NCBI GenBank assembly: GCA_011109175.1
Contig: RDEW01000050.1
Coordinates: forward strand, 26,694-90,693
DNA length: 64,000 nucleotides
Source of the DNA: Dicyema japonicum
Lineage: Eukaryota > Dicyemida > Rhombozoa > Dicyemidae
Reading direction: 5' to 3'
Shown one piece after another: positions 1 through 12,105 of the stretch; the first letter of the stretch is position 1, and every line of letters begins with the position of its first letter. The position numbers and the translations under genes are program-made. The notes beneath the pieces are model-generated. The model ran no database searches. It was given only the letters and a program-made list of their open reading frames with translations, and was not told the origin of the DNA.

Positions 1-640
1 CAGTTGGGTTGACAACCATAATGGGTGCTTTGCGTTTAAATCTCCACATATGATGATCTCATCGTAGATAGCCAATCTTGATAGGTTTGGATTAACATAG
101 TCCTTTGGGCAGGAGCCGGAAGGAGGCAAGTAGATATTCACGAGGCACATACTTCCTTTCGTTGTCCCAAGCAAGATTCCTATTGCCTCAGTAACTTCGT
201 CATTTCTAACAAGTTTTTTCACTTCCGAAGTAATGTCTCTGCATTTCATGTTCTTTTTGAATAGAGTAAGTAGTCCACCAACTCTTCTCTTTTTACGGTC
301 CATCCTGATTACCTCGTATCCAGGGAATGAAGGAGTGGAATCATGCATTCGGAGTTTAGTTTCTTGAATCATGGCCACGTCGATCTTTTGATTTGCCAGG
401 AGTGAACGGAGTTCCCTGACTTTTCCTTTAATTCCGTTGATGTTTTATTGGTAAATTTCTTTTCTCTACAGTGGGCTGAAGGTTTTCGCCGGGAATGTTT
501 ATACTTTCTTGAAACACATCGCCGGGGGACGATAATGACCCCGGGGCGAAGGGGTCTAATTGTCCATTTCGGGAGGGTATTAGAAGCCCTCTGGGGCGTT
601 GCCAAATCCTTTTGAATTTTTTGAATTGGTGGACCACATA
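1..640 (-). mobile_element. LINE family B fragment, 5' part with EEP endonuclease
   Basis: On the minus strand this encodes the start of an apurinic-type endonuclease of a non-LTR retrotransposon. Visible motifs are NINGIKGKVREL, then IQETKL (catalytic Glu), then PPSGSCPKDY and GDLNAKHPLW (GD.NAKH.LW signature), running off the window edge at base 1. A frame change lies near 440-460, and a stop sits directly upstream of NINGIK, so the copy is dead. The same words PKDY..PNLS.LAIYDEIIIC and DLNAKHPLW recur at 26,020-26,270 on the plus strand, which places both in one family (called B here). The AT-rich stretch from about 640 to 767 is not recognisable as element. Confidence 0.85.
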
Positions 641-842
641 ACGCCACGCTACAATTTATTATTACAAAAATTAGGATCAAAAAAATAAAAATTAAAAACC
701 AAGATTTTTTTTGAATAAATAGACTAAAAACTAAAAACCAATTATTTTTCGGCCGAATAGTGTTCATAAAGTATTCTTCACCATAGGATTTGTTCAGAAT
801 ACTAATATCTTATTATAAATTTCATAATTGTGGAATCCTTCC

Positions 843-1110
843 GAAATGTTAAAAAAAATAATGAATACAAAAAACAATTTGGAATATTAAATCAAAATTT
901 TCAATATTATTGAATATTATTTCCAATTATTGGAAATACAGTCATATTCAATATCTATTTCAACATATGCGATATTGAAATGTTAAAAAAAATAATGAAT
1001 ACAAAAAACAATTTGGAATATTAAATCAAAATTTTCAATATTATTGAATATTATTTCCAATTATTGGAAATACAGTCATATTCAATATCTATTTCAACAT
1101 ATGCGATATT
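843..1110. repeat. Two-copy tandem repeat, 134-bp unit
   Basis: Units 843-976 and 977-1110 appear identical by eye. The unit is AT-rich, has no reading frame and ends in a run that reads gcgatatt. It is not at an N, so there is no direct sign of an assembly join. Confidence 0.9.
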
Positions 1111-3320
1111 GACCTTTACATATTGTTTTCTGCTAAAATTTACTGTTGCTTTTAATGATAAAATAATAGGAACTTCATTGCTTCTTGGTCAATTCCACAG
1201 CATTCAAAACTATTAATTATTGACATAAATGCTATTTTTAATTGAAATGCATGTCATCAGGAAAAAACATTAGTTTTGATAAATTTGACAAATTTTTGTC
1301 AGTTTTCCCTGCGCTGTAGATGCTTCTGCAATTTTTCATTGCACTCTATAACTTTTTTATATGCGGAAAGTTTTTCTTTGATTATATATTTTTTTTGCCA
1401 TTCAACAGTTTGTAACTAAGAGGTTTGTTCACTTGATATGTTCATGTCAAAAATAACTGACTCCCAGATTCAAAAATTAAGGTATTCCAGCTTCCTAGCA
1501 AATCCAATAACACAATATCTACAATATCTATACTTTGCCTCACAATCTCTTGGCCTTAACGAAATACAAAAATAACTATTGAAATACAAACTAATTAACT
1601 TATAATTTCAACACAAAATTTTTAAGGCAGAACAATCTTGTTCATCTTGGGTGAGAGTTCTAGTTTATCACAGAACTTGTCAATCCCAAAGGACCCTAAA
1701 CAGCCCTCTCCCAAAATATCTTCATACTACGATACGAAAAAGAGTCAGTCGTGATCATCAGTAGAATCATACATATCTGTCATCTAACTAGAGTGGAATC
1801 AGCGATTGAAGGAAAACTGCAGATGCTTCGTGTCACTGTGCCTGATACACAAAGTGTGCAGTCTTGATTATAGATTTTTCGAGAGTCTTGGATATAATAA
1901 AAAGAAGTTATAGAAAGTCGTCGAAAGAATTATCATCCAAACAGTACACTGATAATATGCCTTTTACTACAAAATTCATACCATGCAGCTAAAAGGGAAG
2001 TACAAGATCAAAAATATTTCAGACTAATTGCATTGGCCTTCCCACGGTTAGCAAAGAGGCACAATAAAGTTAAGAACTCAAAATCGAGCCCATTGAAATC
2101 TTTTTAATAAATAATAAAAATGAAATTATTTCAAAGATCAAGGGTAAAACCAAAATAACTAACTCCTTGATCCTGACGGTTTCAGCGATTCCCTAAAATG
2201 TCTGCAGGCAACGAATTTGTCTCCCAATGCAAAGATAGTTTGATCCTTTTGATGCCTGCCAGAAATTGGGAGTCTCCTAAAAAAAATTACAACAAGCTAG
2301 ACAAGCTAGACACAAAGCACGAATTACAACAGAATTCGAATTAAAACAGAAACAGTTAAAGACACCTATTCTACCGAGCTGCCCTCTGTTTCAGACACTA
2401 TCAAAATATCTACAATCACACAGAGGTCTTTTCAAAATATCTCAAAAGATCTACAATCACTCATATACCATCCCCTATGAGAAAAACAGCACAGGATTCA
2501 CGACCCCACCAGATTCGTCATCTTCCTTCTCGGACTGGGATCACTAACCTAGTAAACAATTTTTTCTATTTGACACAGTTATCCTGGGGTGTAGTAATAA
2601 CTGATTTGCCTATCATGATAGGAATCGAGTAATCTTAAAGAGCCATTGAGTTTCAATGCGTTCTGAAGTAACACCCTTTTGAAAGTCTTCTGAAAAAAGA
2701 GAGTGACTTCATGTTTATCCCTCTAGTTTTCTCTATAACAACGAGTCTAAAAATTGAAAATTATTTTTAAATGGAAAACGAGAAAACAAGTGGTGCAATG
2801 TTGATACTCGATTAACGATTTATTTTCCTTACTTCTGGTTACGTCATTTGATCAACCTTACTCAATAGACGCCCGGCATGTTCAAAGAAGTCGAAATTTT
2901 ATTTTCAAGAGTAACAAATTTATTCTGATTAAATTCAATCAAGCGTTCGAACATTATATTCACTATCAGGTGGATATTTAAATAACACGACTGAGACTAA
3001 TTTTTTCAGGTAATTACGATCCTCATCATTAAACTTTATTTCAGTAAAAGTATAGGATACATAATCTCTTTTACAACTGCTCGAGAATAGAGCTTATTTG
3101 TAGAGTTTAACAAAAATTGGTTAATTAAAACTATTTTCGGATAAAAGTTAGAGTTAGGATTATTGGTCTAACGGCGGGGCTCTTGTCATCAGGGTAAGCG
3201 TTTTTGTGATAGGATTTGGCTTTTGTTTACCTAAAAGTATAAAAGGTTTATCTAATATGTATTACAAGTTGACCTAAAAATTAAGAGTTGATTTTATTTT
3301 TATTTGTTAAATCAAAAATA
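1111..3320. other. AT-rich intergenic stretch without recognisable genes
   Basis: About 2.2 kb with no open frame, RNA gene or LINE motif that I can support. Short homopolymers and scattered stops occur in all frames. Confidence 0.6.
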
Positions 3321-3402
3321 AATACAGTAAACTCTCCCAAATTTTCCATTTTTGGTACCAGCATTTTTTTCGGCAAATTTGGGAATTGGGAAATTTCAGA
3401 TT
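3321..3402. repeat. Dispersed short repeat with transposon-like end
   Basis: Begins tacagtaaactctccc and continues through a segment reading ccatttttggtaccagc to a run ending near 3402. An inverted, diverged copy lies at about 33,550-33,628, sharing ggaaccaaaaatgg and the gagagttta end. TACAGTAAACTCTC resembles the terminal repeats of Tc1/pogo-type DNA transposons. The assignment to a MITE is inference. Confidence 0.4.
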
Positions 3403-3462
3403 TTAATCCATAATTGTCAACTCCAAAATTCTGGAAGACCTTAAAAAAGATGCAAATCAACA

Positions 3463-4095
3463 TTGTCTGGCTTGTTTGGTGTCAGCTTCAAGTGGAGGAA
3501 GTGGAGCATGGCTTGGTGCAATACCTTCCCAAACCTCGGAACCTTCTTCGATGACTATTCTTTGAGGATTGGAATCGGACAAAGGCTGCGACTGAACGTT
3601 TGTCAGAAACACCGATGCCGATGCGGGAAAACAGTTGATACGAAGGGATTGCACCCGCAGTCCTGCAGAATAAGCGCCGGAAGAGGACCACGTCATGCTG
3701 CTCTGAACGATATGATCGTCAGAGCTCTGAAGGATACAGGCTTCCCAGCACAGCTTAAACCAGTAAGTTTCGATCCAGAAGATAGAAAGACACCTGACCA
3801 GATGACCCTTTTCCCTTCCAATGTCTGGAAGATCTTTCGTCTGGGACGCAACTTGTGTAGACACGTTCTCAAGGACGAATATATACAAAACGGTTCAGAC
3901 ACTTGGAGCATCTGCCTCGACTGCGGAGAACCTAAAAATCAAGAAATATTCTTGCCTCGGGGATCGCTACCGATTTACTCCTGTTGCGACCGAATCATCG
4001 GGAGCCGTTGGTCCAATGACGGTTGAGATCTTGTGAGAACTCGGAGGAATGCTTGCCAAAAATGAGATTTTCGAAAGATGTCAATATTACTAAGC
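3463..4095 (+). mobile_element. LINE family A, C-terminal (restriction-like endonuclease) fragment
   Basis: Encodes the C-terminal module shared with the copies at 38,990-39,450, 47,275-48,523 and 62,160-63,140. Order: GAWLGAIP, GTFFDDYSLRIGI, a zinc-binding block CRCGKTVDTKGLHPQSC, then RHAALNDMIVRAL, TPDQMTLFPS and FVWDATCVDTF, ending with YRFTPVATESSGAVGP. The R.(x)LND..., PD and WDATC series fits a PD-(D/E)XK restriction-like endonuclease of non-LTR elements. At least two frame changes (near 3,520 and 3,830) and no RT upstream make it a dead, 5'-truncated copy. Confidence 0.75.
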
Positions 4096-4930
4096 GGATG
4101 CACCATTAGCGTATGAAATTGATGAAAATGATAAAATACATGACAAATTCGATGACGTTTTTGCATGTTGAAAATAATCTTATTCTCAAAATGGGGTAAG
4201 GATTATGGAAAGAGTAGTCACATATAGGAAGAGAAGATGACTAAAATAGATTTAAAAGCAAACGCGCTATGACGAGATCACCAAAAAAGTTAACGTTTAT
4301 AAAAGTGCTGGATGTCATGTTTTCTGTGCTACAGAAATTTTCTGATCAATTATATTGAGAATACCAAACTTGGGCTCTTAGAAGTGACACCTCTGTAAAC
4401 CCTAACATCTTTGTGTGTTGTAAATCCAGGATTCGTCTTACAAATTCGATTACCTAACTTATGAAACAATTTTTGTGTGGAGTATTTCCCAAAGTGTTCT
4501 ACATCGTCCTTTTCTCAGCCAATTTGATCGTCTTCGATATGAGATAAATTGATGCTCAGAATGCTTCTTCATTTATCACAATTGTGGTCATGAAAGACAG
4601 CTAAACGTCAATTATGTTGTCGAGATACAATTTTGATTAATTTTTGCTATTTTTACTCAAATTTGAAACAAATTATGTGCATCAAGTTCCAATTGTCACG
4701 GAAACAGAAGCATCACAAATAATAAATATCTACCAAGAACCACCATATAAGATGGAGACATCCATTTGGTATTCCAATGCATCACAATAAAAAAATTAAT
4801 ATTGATGACTCGAAGTGCTAAAAGTAAAATTTAAAGTAAAAAAGATAAGAGTATTTTTTTAATTCTGGATTTTTATATTAATTATTTAATTTGAGTTTTA
4901 TTAATTTTAAATCTATAATTTTTAAACATA
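4096..4930. other. Intergenic stretch upstream of the first ZYG11-like gene
   Basis: About 830 bases with stops in all frames and no recognisable element. The last 70 bases are very AT-rich and probably hold the promoter of the downstream gene. Confidence 0.5.
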
Positions 4931-7310
4931 ATGCAAATTTCTTCATTGTATGCACTTTGCATTAATGAATATCGAAAAATCATTAATATGAAGAAATATG
5001 GCGGATTAAGCTCAAAGTCGAAGATGATGTTTGACAAAAGAATACATTATGAAATAGAATATTTGAAAGCACAAAATTCACAAAAGATATTATCAGTTTT
5101 GCATGATTTCTCAATATTAAGCAAACTCACAGAAGTATGTTACAACATTTTCCGCCTTGATTTGTCCAACAATCAAATTGATATTAAAGATCTAGCTGAT
5201 ATGTGCCAAAACCTACCAAATTTAACGAATATCAAGTTGGCTTATATTTCATCTTCCGAGAATATGCCTTATCTGAAGTATTTTCCAAATAATGTCAATT
5301 CTTTCACTCTTTTGGAATATGATGACCCAGTTTTACTTCATTTGCTATTTAAAAACGGATTCAGTGAAATTAGGTCACTAGAATTTTTTATCAGATTCTT
5401 TTCTTGAAAGAAGTAGTCCAAATAAAATTTATTGTTGCACAATCAAACTGATCATAGAACTCGAAAGAATTAATTTTGACAATGTTCTGGTATCCAATTT
5501 CGAAGAATTTAACAAAAGTCTTACCAGTCCCAGATCTCTAAGGTTTTTATTTTGTTAGATTAAGATACTTTTCGTATCCAAACAGTAAAGATGTCCATGA
5601 ATTAAGCTGTGATTGTAGAACGTTATTAAATTTAGCCACTAATTTAGAATTCTTTGATTTGTCAGGATTCTTGATTGATTATGGTTTACTAAACCCGTAT
5701 TTTGCTAGTTAACAATTAGAGAACTGTTGAAACACAGAATTGACACATTTTGCTTACAAAAAATATCGCAATTTTTTAAAAATAATGACAATGTGATATT
5801 ATAAAATATTTGTAGATTGAATCAAATTTACTCAAATATAATTTGGTTGATTCAATTTTTCACTTTGAGCATAAGGATGCGCTGATTTGTTCTACTTTAC
5901 ATTATATTAACAACTTCGACTCTGAAATTCGGCCTTCTCTTTATAAACGATTTTTGAGGGTATTTGAAATTATATTTTAGTTTATCTGCCGTTTGTTGAA
6001 AACATCACAAAATACTAATGTTATTCTACAAATCATGTAATCGCGTATGTTGACTTGATAGGTATTGTTTAAATACCGAAATCGATGGAATGAACATATC
6101 TGAATCTTATCGATGGTTTGAGTCCATGTTAACTTAGCCTTATTTATGAAGCTATCCTTGTTACTTTAAAAGCTCATTGTTGTGATCATACGGTAGTCAC
6201 ATTTTTTTATTTTTTCAGTTCAGAAATTTATTGTACACAGTTATAAGTTGCATAAAACCTTGGGAGTTACCAAATTTTGTATTTTGCTTGCTCATTTTTG
6301 ATTTTGTCTTTTTCATTTTTTACTCAAACATTCGTCAGGGATGTTCACATACACATCGAGGAATACACGAATGATTATGATGTCATGTATCCCACAATGA
6401 AGAGTAAAAGTATAGATATTTTGTCATATTTTGGATTTTGCGGAACAATCGAGGTAATTAGTTATTTTAAATTTAGTTTATTGTGAATCATATTAAAAAG
6501 TTTAAGGAAGTAGTAGCTTTCCCGTATTGTAATGTGGCTTGGAGGAATTTGTGGTATCTACTAGGTGATTTTGTTTTACTTTATGTGTTAGATGCAAACA
6601 AAAGAAATGCCACTTGGTTTGTTGAATTGGGAGGAATTGATCTTATTCTAGACTTCTTTATACAATTCCCTGAAAATGATATAATTTTAACTGATGACTT
6701 TATATATCCAGTTGTTAATGTTATTGAAAATCTAACTAAATTCGAGAATATTCGACCTCTGGTTATTAATAGTGGACTGATTAATTATTTATTGTACGTT
6801 TTGAGTAATTTTGATAAGAAATATGTAAATTTAGATTATCGGGCTGACATTATTGTCGCCATCAGCAATTGTTTATCGAACATAATGAGTGACTCCACTG
6901 AAGATTTGGAGATTTGCGATTGTCATGTTACTAAAAATCAATGCTTGTCTGAAAATATTCTCGATGCAATTGCTTCATGTTCAAATGATAATATGGGACA
7001 TTCACCTTATGAGGCATACTATCGGTAAGATATCATTTATACAAAAGATCTATTGATTCACTTGTAAACCTTTTAAATGAGGAATTAGACCAAAGACTAT
7101 GGTTTTGGGCCATTTGGGAATTTTCACGAATGGTTTACTACAAACGTACTATTTGTTGATTTAGTAGCCCAAATATTCATCCCAATGATGATGCCTAAAA
7201 ATGTCTTCAGCAAAATTGAAACTTTGGCTTCGCTATCAAATATCAAGGATCTACAAGAATATGCCATTGTCGTTAAAGAATCTTATAATGTATTTTTCTT
7301 ATTATTTTAG
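4931..7310 (+). CDS. ZYG11/ZER1-like LRR-armadillo protein, copy 1 (possibly a pseudogene)
   Basis: Likely a substrate receptor of a CUL2-type ubiquitin ligase by family, if the assignment holds. The N-terminal part (4931-5407 and on to about 5710) is leucine-rich, with IFRLDLSNNQIDIKDLADM and LPNLTNIKL. The C-terminal part (6330-7310) looks like armadillo repeats: NVAWRNLWYLL, ELGGIDLILDFF, NVIENLTKFENIRPLVINSGL. Tiny introns are evident: 6456-6478 (23 nt), about 6566-6592 (27 nt) and about 7025-7047. The frame resumes after each, and the tail contains DQRLWFWAIWEF. LRR followed by ARM is the ZYG11B/ZER1 architecture. Apparent frame slips near 5,398 and 5,555, judged against the second copy at 14.1 kb, suggest decay or sequence error. 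The identification rests on architecture and scattered motifs, not on a database search. Confidence 0.55.
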
Positions 7311-8040
7311 AATTATCTTTCGAATCACTAATATTAACGATATTTTCTTTAATATTTTTTGTTCTCATAATTAAAACTTATTGAGACTTTAAGTTTAAAA
7401 TAAAGAGATTAATCAAATTTAGTGGTAATTACTTTCGAACTTCTTATTCGAAGTTTAAAATCCACAGAAAAGTGTCTGGGCTTATCTTCAAGTTTACCAT
7501 ATGTTTGATCGACTTCTTGGGAGGTATATAAAAAAAGGTATTTTCTCGGCCTGGTGAGAGAAGTGTTAGCTTTCCATGTTAAGGACAAGACCAACAAAAC
7601 TTTTGATTTATATAATATTATTGATTAAAAATTACATTTTTATATCTTTTAATTAATTTTAAAGAACGTATGAATTTTTGAATTTAAAAAGTTTAGTTAT
7701 TTAAGTTTATCAAGTAACCCTGGCATCATTAACTTTTGGAAGACCACCGGCTATTAAGTATGATCCAGTAAATGTCAGTCTTGTTTTGTAGAAAACTGTG
7801 TATTAATTCATGATATTCAAACATGTGATTTGTTGTGAACTAAGGGCAATTGCAAAAGGGACAGAGGATATCCTTTACATCATCCAATAAGTACGTCGGT
7901 AGAGTGGTGTAGTGCAATATCGACTTTTTTGAATTTTTTGAATTTTTTTTGAATCTATAAAAATTGTTCTTTTGGATTAAAATTCTAATTTTTAGTAATA
8001 TTAAATATTAATTTTATTGTATAAAATTAATATAAACTAT
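7311..8040. other. AT-rich intergenic stretch
   Basis: No supported gene. A minus-strand frame at 7409-7597 has no family motif and I do not call it. Confidence 0.5.
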
Positions 8041-8060
8041 TAATATTAATTTGAATCGTT

Positions 8061-9421
8061 ATGTCACGCTTGTTTGTTAAGACATCTGTTGAATATGATA
8101 ATCTCAAAATTATTCTGGAAGGAGGCTTACCTACTGTGCCTGCATGTGCTATGTGCAGGATCCGAAAAAAGTCCAAGAGCTTCGTTCTTAAAGGAGGAAG
8201 AATGTATCTAAAAGACCCAGAAGGCGATAAATTGATTATTGTTTCGGACAACGTTGAGGAAATGAAGTTTGTTGCTACTAAATTCATGATTTAACACATT
8301 GTGGCCAAAACATCCTAGAAGCATATTGTAAAGAACGATATTTTTTTGTGAAGAGAGATGTTATTCGCGATGTTGTTTCCAATTGTGAGACATGTCTTTT
8401 TGCCAGAAGTCTTAAGGAATATGATGAAGAAAATCATATAATAGCAACTCGGCCTAATGAGAGATTTCAAATAGATTTAATCGATCTTAAAAGGTATCAA
8501 TTTTTTATATTCTCTAGGTTTAGCGAGCATAATGATGGTTATTCGTGGCTTTTAACGGCTATTGATATTTATTCAAAATATGTTCATGGATTTTGGACCA
8601 TGTTTATATTTACAGTCGGACAATGGCTCCGATTTTAAAAACTCACATGTCACTGCAATTTGCAAGAAATATAACATTATTCAAATTCATTCACGTCCAA
8701 ACAAACCACGTAGTCAAGTTATACAATTGAATTATTTTTTATAGGAATTGTAAAAAGATTCAATCAGACAATCACTCGAACTTTGTCGAAGATGTTGTTT
8801 GATGATCCAAATTAATGTTGGAAAAAACAGATTAAAAAAGCTGTCCAATTTTATAATCTTAGTTATCATAGTTCAACAGGTTATATGTCCTTATATATAA
8901 ATTAGGTGACAATCCGTTTTGTCGTTACAGAGGCATCAAAGGATTTAATCCAATTCTCACTTATGTAGGCTACATTGAAAAAAATGATGAAGCAGTTGTG
9001 AATGGTTTGAGAGTTAAGCGAAATTTAGAAACTCAAATTGAAACAGAGAGATTCGTTAAATCAAGTGGAGAGGCAGGTTATCAATTTTTTTATTATTTCA
9101 TAGAATTTGACTTCATGCATTGTCCATTAGATTTGAATTCCCCTTATTTCAAAAGAATGAACAGAAAAATGGGTGTTCATTGCTCAAAATACTCATTCGA
9201 GAAAGGAGATGAGGTTAGTTAATTACATTGACAATATAGGTTTGCGTAAAAAAAGACCATGGGACAAATCCCTCGCTAAAGTTAGGGAAATTTGAATTTC
9301 CCTACAGTGAAAAAGTGAAAGTCGTAAATATATTGTCTAACAAGCGAATGACACTTCAATCAAATGAGGGACATACCGAGATCTTCCACATTAGTCGCGT
9401 TAAAAAGCTTAAAAAGAAATG
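8061..9421 (+). pseudogene. Integrase (rve/DDE) gene with host-style short introns, decayed
   Basis: Encodes in order an HHCC zinc finger (HDLTHCGQNIL ... CETC), an integrase core (RFQIDLIDL for the first Asp, LQSDNGSDF for the second) and QG-IVKRFNQTITRTLSKM, where the usual catalytic Glu of VERFN is Lys. A C-terminal SH3-like tail follows: RMTLQSNEGHTEIFHISRVKKL, ending 9421. Introns of the host type are visible: 8494-8517 (24 nt) and about 9216-9241 (26 nt). Frame breaks lie near 8,283 and 8,745, and the stretch between the two Asp motifs is about 15 residues where roughly 50 are normal, so a deletion removed part of the core. A related C-terminal fragment lies at 23,880-24,225. It could descend from a Ginger-type DNA transposon, an LTR element or a domesticated integrase; I cannot decide which. 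Confidence 0.7.
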
Positions 9422-9704
9422 ACTTACCTTTTCTTATAAATAAAATATATTTTTTGAATTTTTTGTCTTGATTGAAATTTAAATGAATACAATCGTCTAA
9501 CCTGGAATTTTTAATAGTTTAAAATGTTGAAAAATGAAGAGTTTTATTGTTGAAATTAATTTTTTAATTATTTAGAATGCTTCTCAGTATTATTAATAGT
9601 AAGATAATTTAATAATTTAAAAAATAAATTCAATTTCATTAACATAAATTTTTATATAATTTTAGTTTCATGTTTTTTTTGAGTAAACTGGTGATAAACT
9701 TGGA
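9422..9704. other. AT-rich spacer
   Basis: Nearly 300 bases of low-complexity A+T between the integrase gene and LINE D. Nothing is recognisable. Confidence 0.6.
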
Positions 9705-12105
9705 TTGTTCATAATGCCTCTGACGATGAGTGAAATGTGTGATCCTCCATATATCGAAAATGACATAGGAAGTGACCACATCCCACAAACGATTGAATTA
9801 AAAACTGGTCCGGTTTACACACGACATTATTCATTGGATATGATGTCAGCAAAATTGATTGGAATCACTTCAATTTCTACATCAGGCTGAAAATTGGTAA
9901 TGTTTGTGATTTGGGGATTTCGAAACCGGAAGATATCGACATTCTGGATAACAAAATAAGATATTTGTTGTTAAGTTATCTGGAAAATTATGGAAAAAGA
10001 AAAAATCTGTTGCCGCAGAAAAATATGATAATAGGAGTAGAAGAACGCTCTTTGCGTCAGGAGAAGAATAAGTTAGAAAATAAATTAAAGAGGTGTTGGG
10101 ATATCTTCGACTCTCAAAAACTTATAATGCAGATCAAGATAGTGAAGAAGAAAATAATGGATGTTGTAAAGAAGAATGAAGAAAAGTATGGAAAAGAGAA
10201 TGTTCAAAGTTACGTCGACAGAACCTAAAATTTTGGAAACTATATGCAAGAATGAATTCTCGCAGTAATAAGAATGAAGAAATATCTCTCAAGTCAGATG
10301 ATAGTCTCACTATTCCAAAAGAAGAAATTCCAAATGTTTTACGTCGACAATTGTCCAAAATTCAAGAGATAGATCCGGCATCTTTTATTCAGATAGAAGT
10401 ACAAGATACAAGAAGTAGTTATAAAGAAAAGTCAAAACTGAGTGGTCCCTTGTGTCATTTTATAACGCTGGAAGAAATAAATGCTGCAATTAAGGGTTGC
10501 AAAAATAAAGCACCAGGGTGGGATTTTATGAGTATTTTCAAGAACGCAGACCCAATTTTAATTGAGTGCCTAAAAATATTATATAATTCTTCTTGGAGTT
10601 TTGGTCATGTTTCAGCTTATTGGAAACGAACAATTGTACGCATGGTTGTGAAAAAAGGAAAGCCAAGGTCAAAAGCAGATAGTTATAGGCCAATTAGCCT
10701 AGTTTCCTCAATATCGAAAGTTATGGAAAAAATTGTTTTCAATCGTCTATCAAGGCATGTTGAGGATAATAATTTTCTCTCTGATAATCAACTGGGATTT
10801 TGGCATAAAAAAGGGACTGGAGATTGCTTTAAAGAGCTAAGATCTGCAATCAAAATTTCACGAAATAAAAAGGAATTTCTTACAATAGCATGTTTGGATA
10901 TAACAAAAGCGTTTGACAGTGTTTGGCACTTTGGACTTCTTGATACGTTGTCAAAAGCAGATATTGGGAAAACTGCGTTATTATGGATAGAAAACTTTCT
11001 TTCAAAAAGAAAGTCATATATACGTGTTGGAAATTTAATTTCAAAGAAATTTGAATTGCGAAGAGGAGTTCTACTGGGTTCAATTCTCAGCCCGCTACTC
11101 TTCAATTGCGTAATGAGAGATTTGCCAAAAACAGAGAGCGTAAATAGTCTAATGATTATTTATGCTGATGACATTCTTGTGCTTGATTCAAGCATGAATA
11201 AACAAATTTCTTGGAAAAGGGTGGAAACCCATATTACTAAGATTGGAAAGTGGTGCCAAAACAATGGGTTGACTCTATCGAGGGAAAAAACAACAGTCAC
11301 TTGGATTGCAAGTAAAAGAAAAATATTAATCAATGTGTGAATACTGGGGATATAAAAATCTCTGAAGCATTGAAGTATATCGGATTGTTGATAGATCGAA
11401 GAGGATCTTTCAAGGAACATATTAAAACAAGAAGAAAGAAAGCTACAGGAATGTTGAAATCTTTAATTCGATTTCATTTGGAGCCTGAAACTTTTCTTTT
11501 TGTGTATTCAGCGTGTGTTAAACAATTCTTGATATATGGTTATCAAGGATAGTTTAGAACAAAAGAAAGTGATGTCTTTGTCAAAAAATTGGAAAAGTCC
11601 AGAAGATTTGCGATTAAATTGGCATATGGACTGGACTTAAAATCCAATATCGAAGAGGATTACGACCTGAAAGTCAGAAAGATAGAAAAATTATTACATC
11701 ACTTATGGAAAATGTGATGTAATTTTTGGGGTCCAAACGAAGTAGAGACATGTGGTGTCTCATAAAATGACCCAACACGATGAAAACAAACCCACTTAAT
11801 TAGTTTTGATTCAGGTTTTGGTTTCTTAACAGTAATTGGTTTTGGGTTTGTTAGAAAATAAAATTTGTCTTGTCTTGTCTTGTCGGATTTGCTATAAAGT
11901 AATCTTATATCTCGGTTCTTTTCCTTGGGGATTTAACCTCTTTACTTTACACCGGGATTTTACTTTTCTATTTTCCTTGGGGATTTAACTTATCTCTATT
12001 TTGTTTCTTTTGAGACAAAAATTAGTGGTTGTTAATGTTTTCAAGTGATAAATTTGTCTCTTCAGCCCGGACAGTATCAACGCCCCGGGTTCTTATGACA
12101 TAGAC
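9705..12105 (+). mobile_element. LINE family D, copy 1 (3' two thirds)
   Basis: 5'-truncated non-LTR retrotransposon. It starts inside the end of an EEP endonuclease (PPYIENDIGSDHIPQTIEL, where SDH is the catalytic His motif). A linker follows to about 10,250, then an RT frame, then a downstream frame to about 11,715, then a non-coding 3' region. That region contains a (tcttg)n-type run at 11,865-11,884 and about 220 further bases ending ttatgacata near 12,105. The second copy at 31,517-33,085 matches it closely, including those last 220 bases. Frame breaks at about 10,228 and 11,338 interrupt the reading frame. Confidence 0.9.
10252..11340 (+). CDS. LINE-D reverse transcriptase frame (362 aa open segment)
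   Basis: Reverse transcriptase of a jockey/CR1-like LINE. Motifs in order: EEINAAIKGCKNKAPGWDFM (fingers), SYRPISLVSSISKVMEKIV, DNQLGFWHKKGTGDC, LDITKAFDSVWH (first catalytic Asp), RRGVLLGSILSPLLFN (normally PQGSILSP) and MIIYADDILVLD (catalytic YADD), then a thumb with NGLTLSREKT. The PQG-to-LLG change, compared with PQG retained in the second copy, and the stop at 11,338-11,340 suggest an inactive insertion. Frame 11,337-11,552 continues the same protein (LKYIGLLIDRRGSFKEHI) after a one-base slip. Confidence 0.9.
   Translation: MNSRSNKNEEISLKSDDSLTIPKEEIPNVLRRQLSKIQEIDPASFIQIEVQDTRSSYKEKSKLSGPLCHFITLEEINAAIKGCKNKAPGWDFMSIFKNADPILIECLKILYNSSWSFGHVSAYWKRTIVRMVVKKGKPRSKADSYRPISLVSSISKVMEKIVFNRLSRHVEDNNFLSDNQLGFWHKKGTGDCFKELRSAIKISRNKKEFLTIACLDITKAFDSVWHFGLLDTLSKADIGKTALLWIENFLSKRKSYIRVGNLISKKFELRRGVLLGSILSPLLFNCVMRDLPKTESVNSLMIIYADDILVLDSSMNKQISWKRVETHITKIGKWCQNNGLTLSREKTTVTWIASKRKILINV

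Noticed and set aside
7409-7597. Minus-strand 62-aa frame between the ZYG11-like gene and the integrase gene.
   Set aside because: No recognisable domain and no splice-compatible neighbours.
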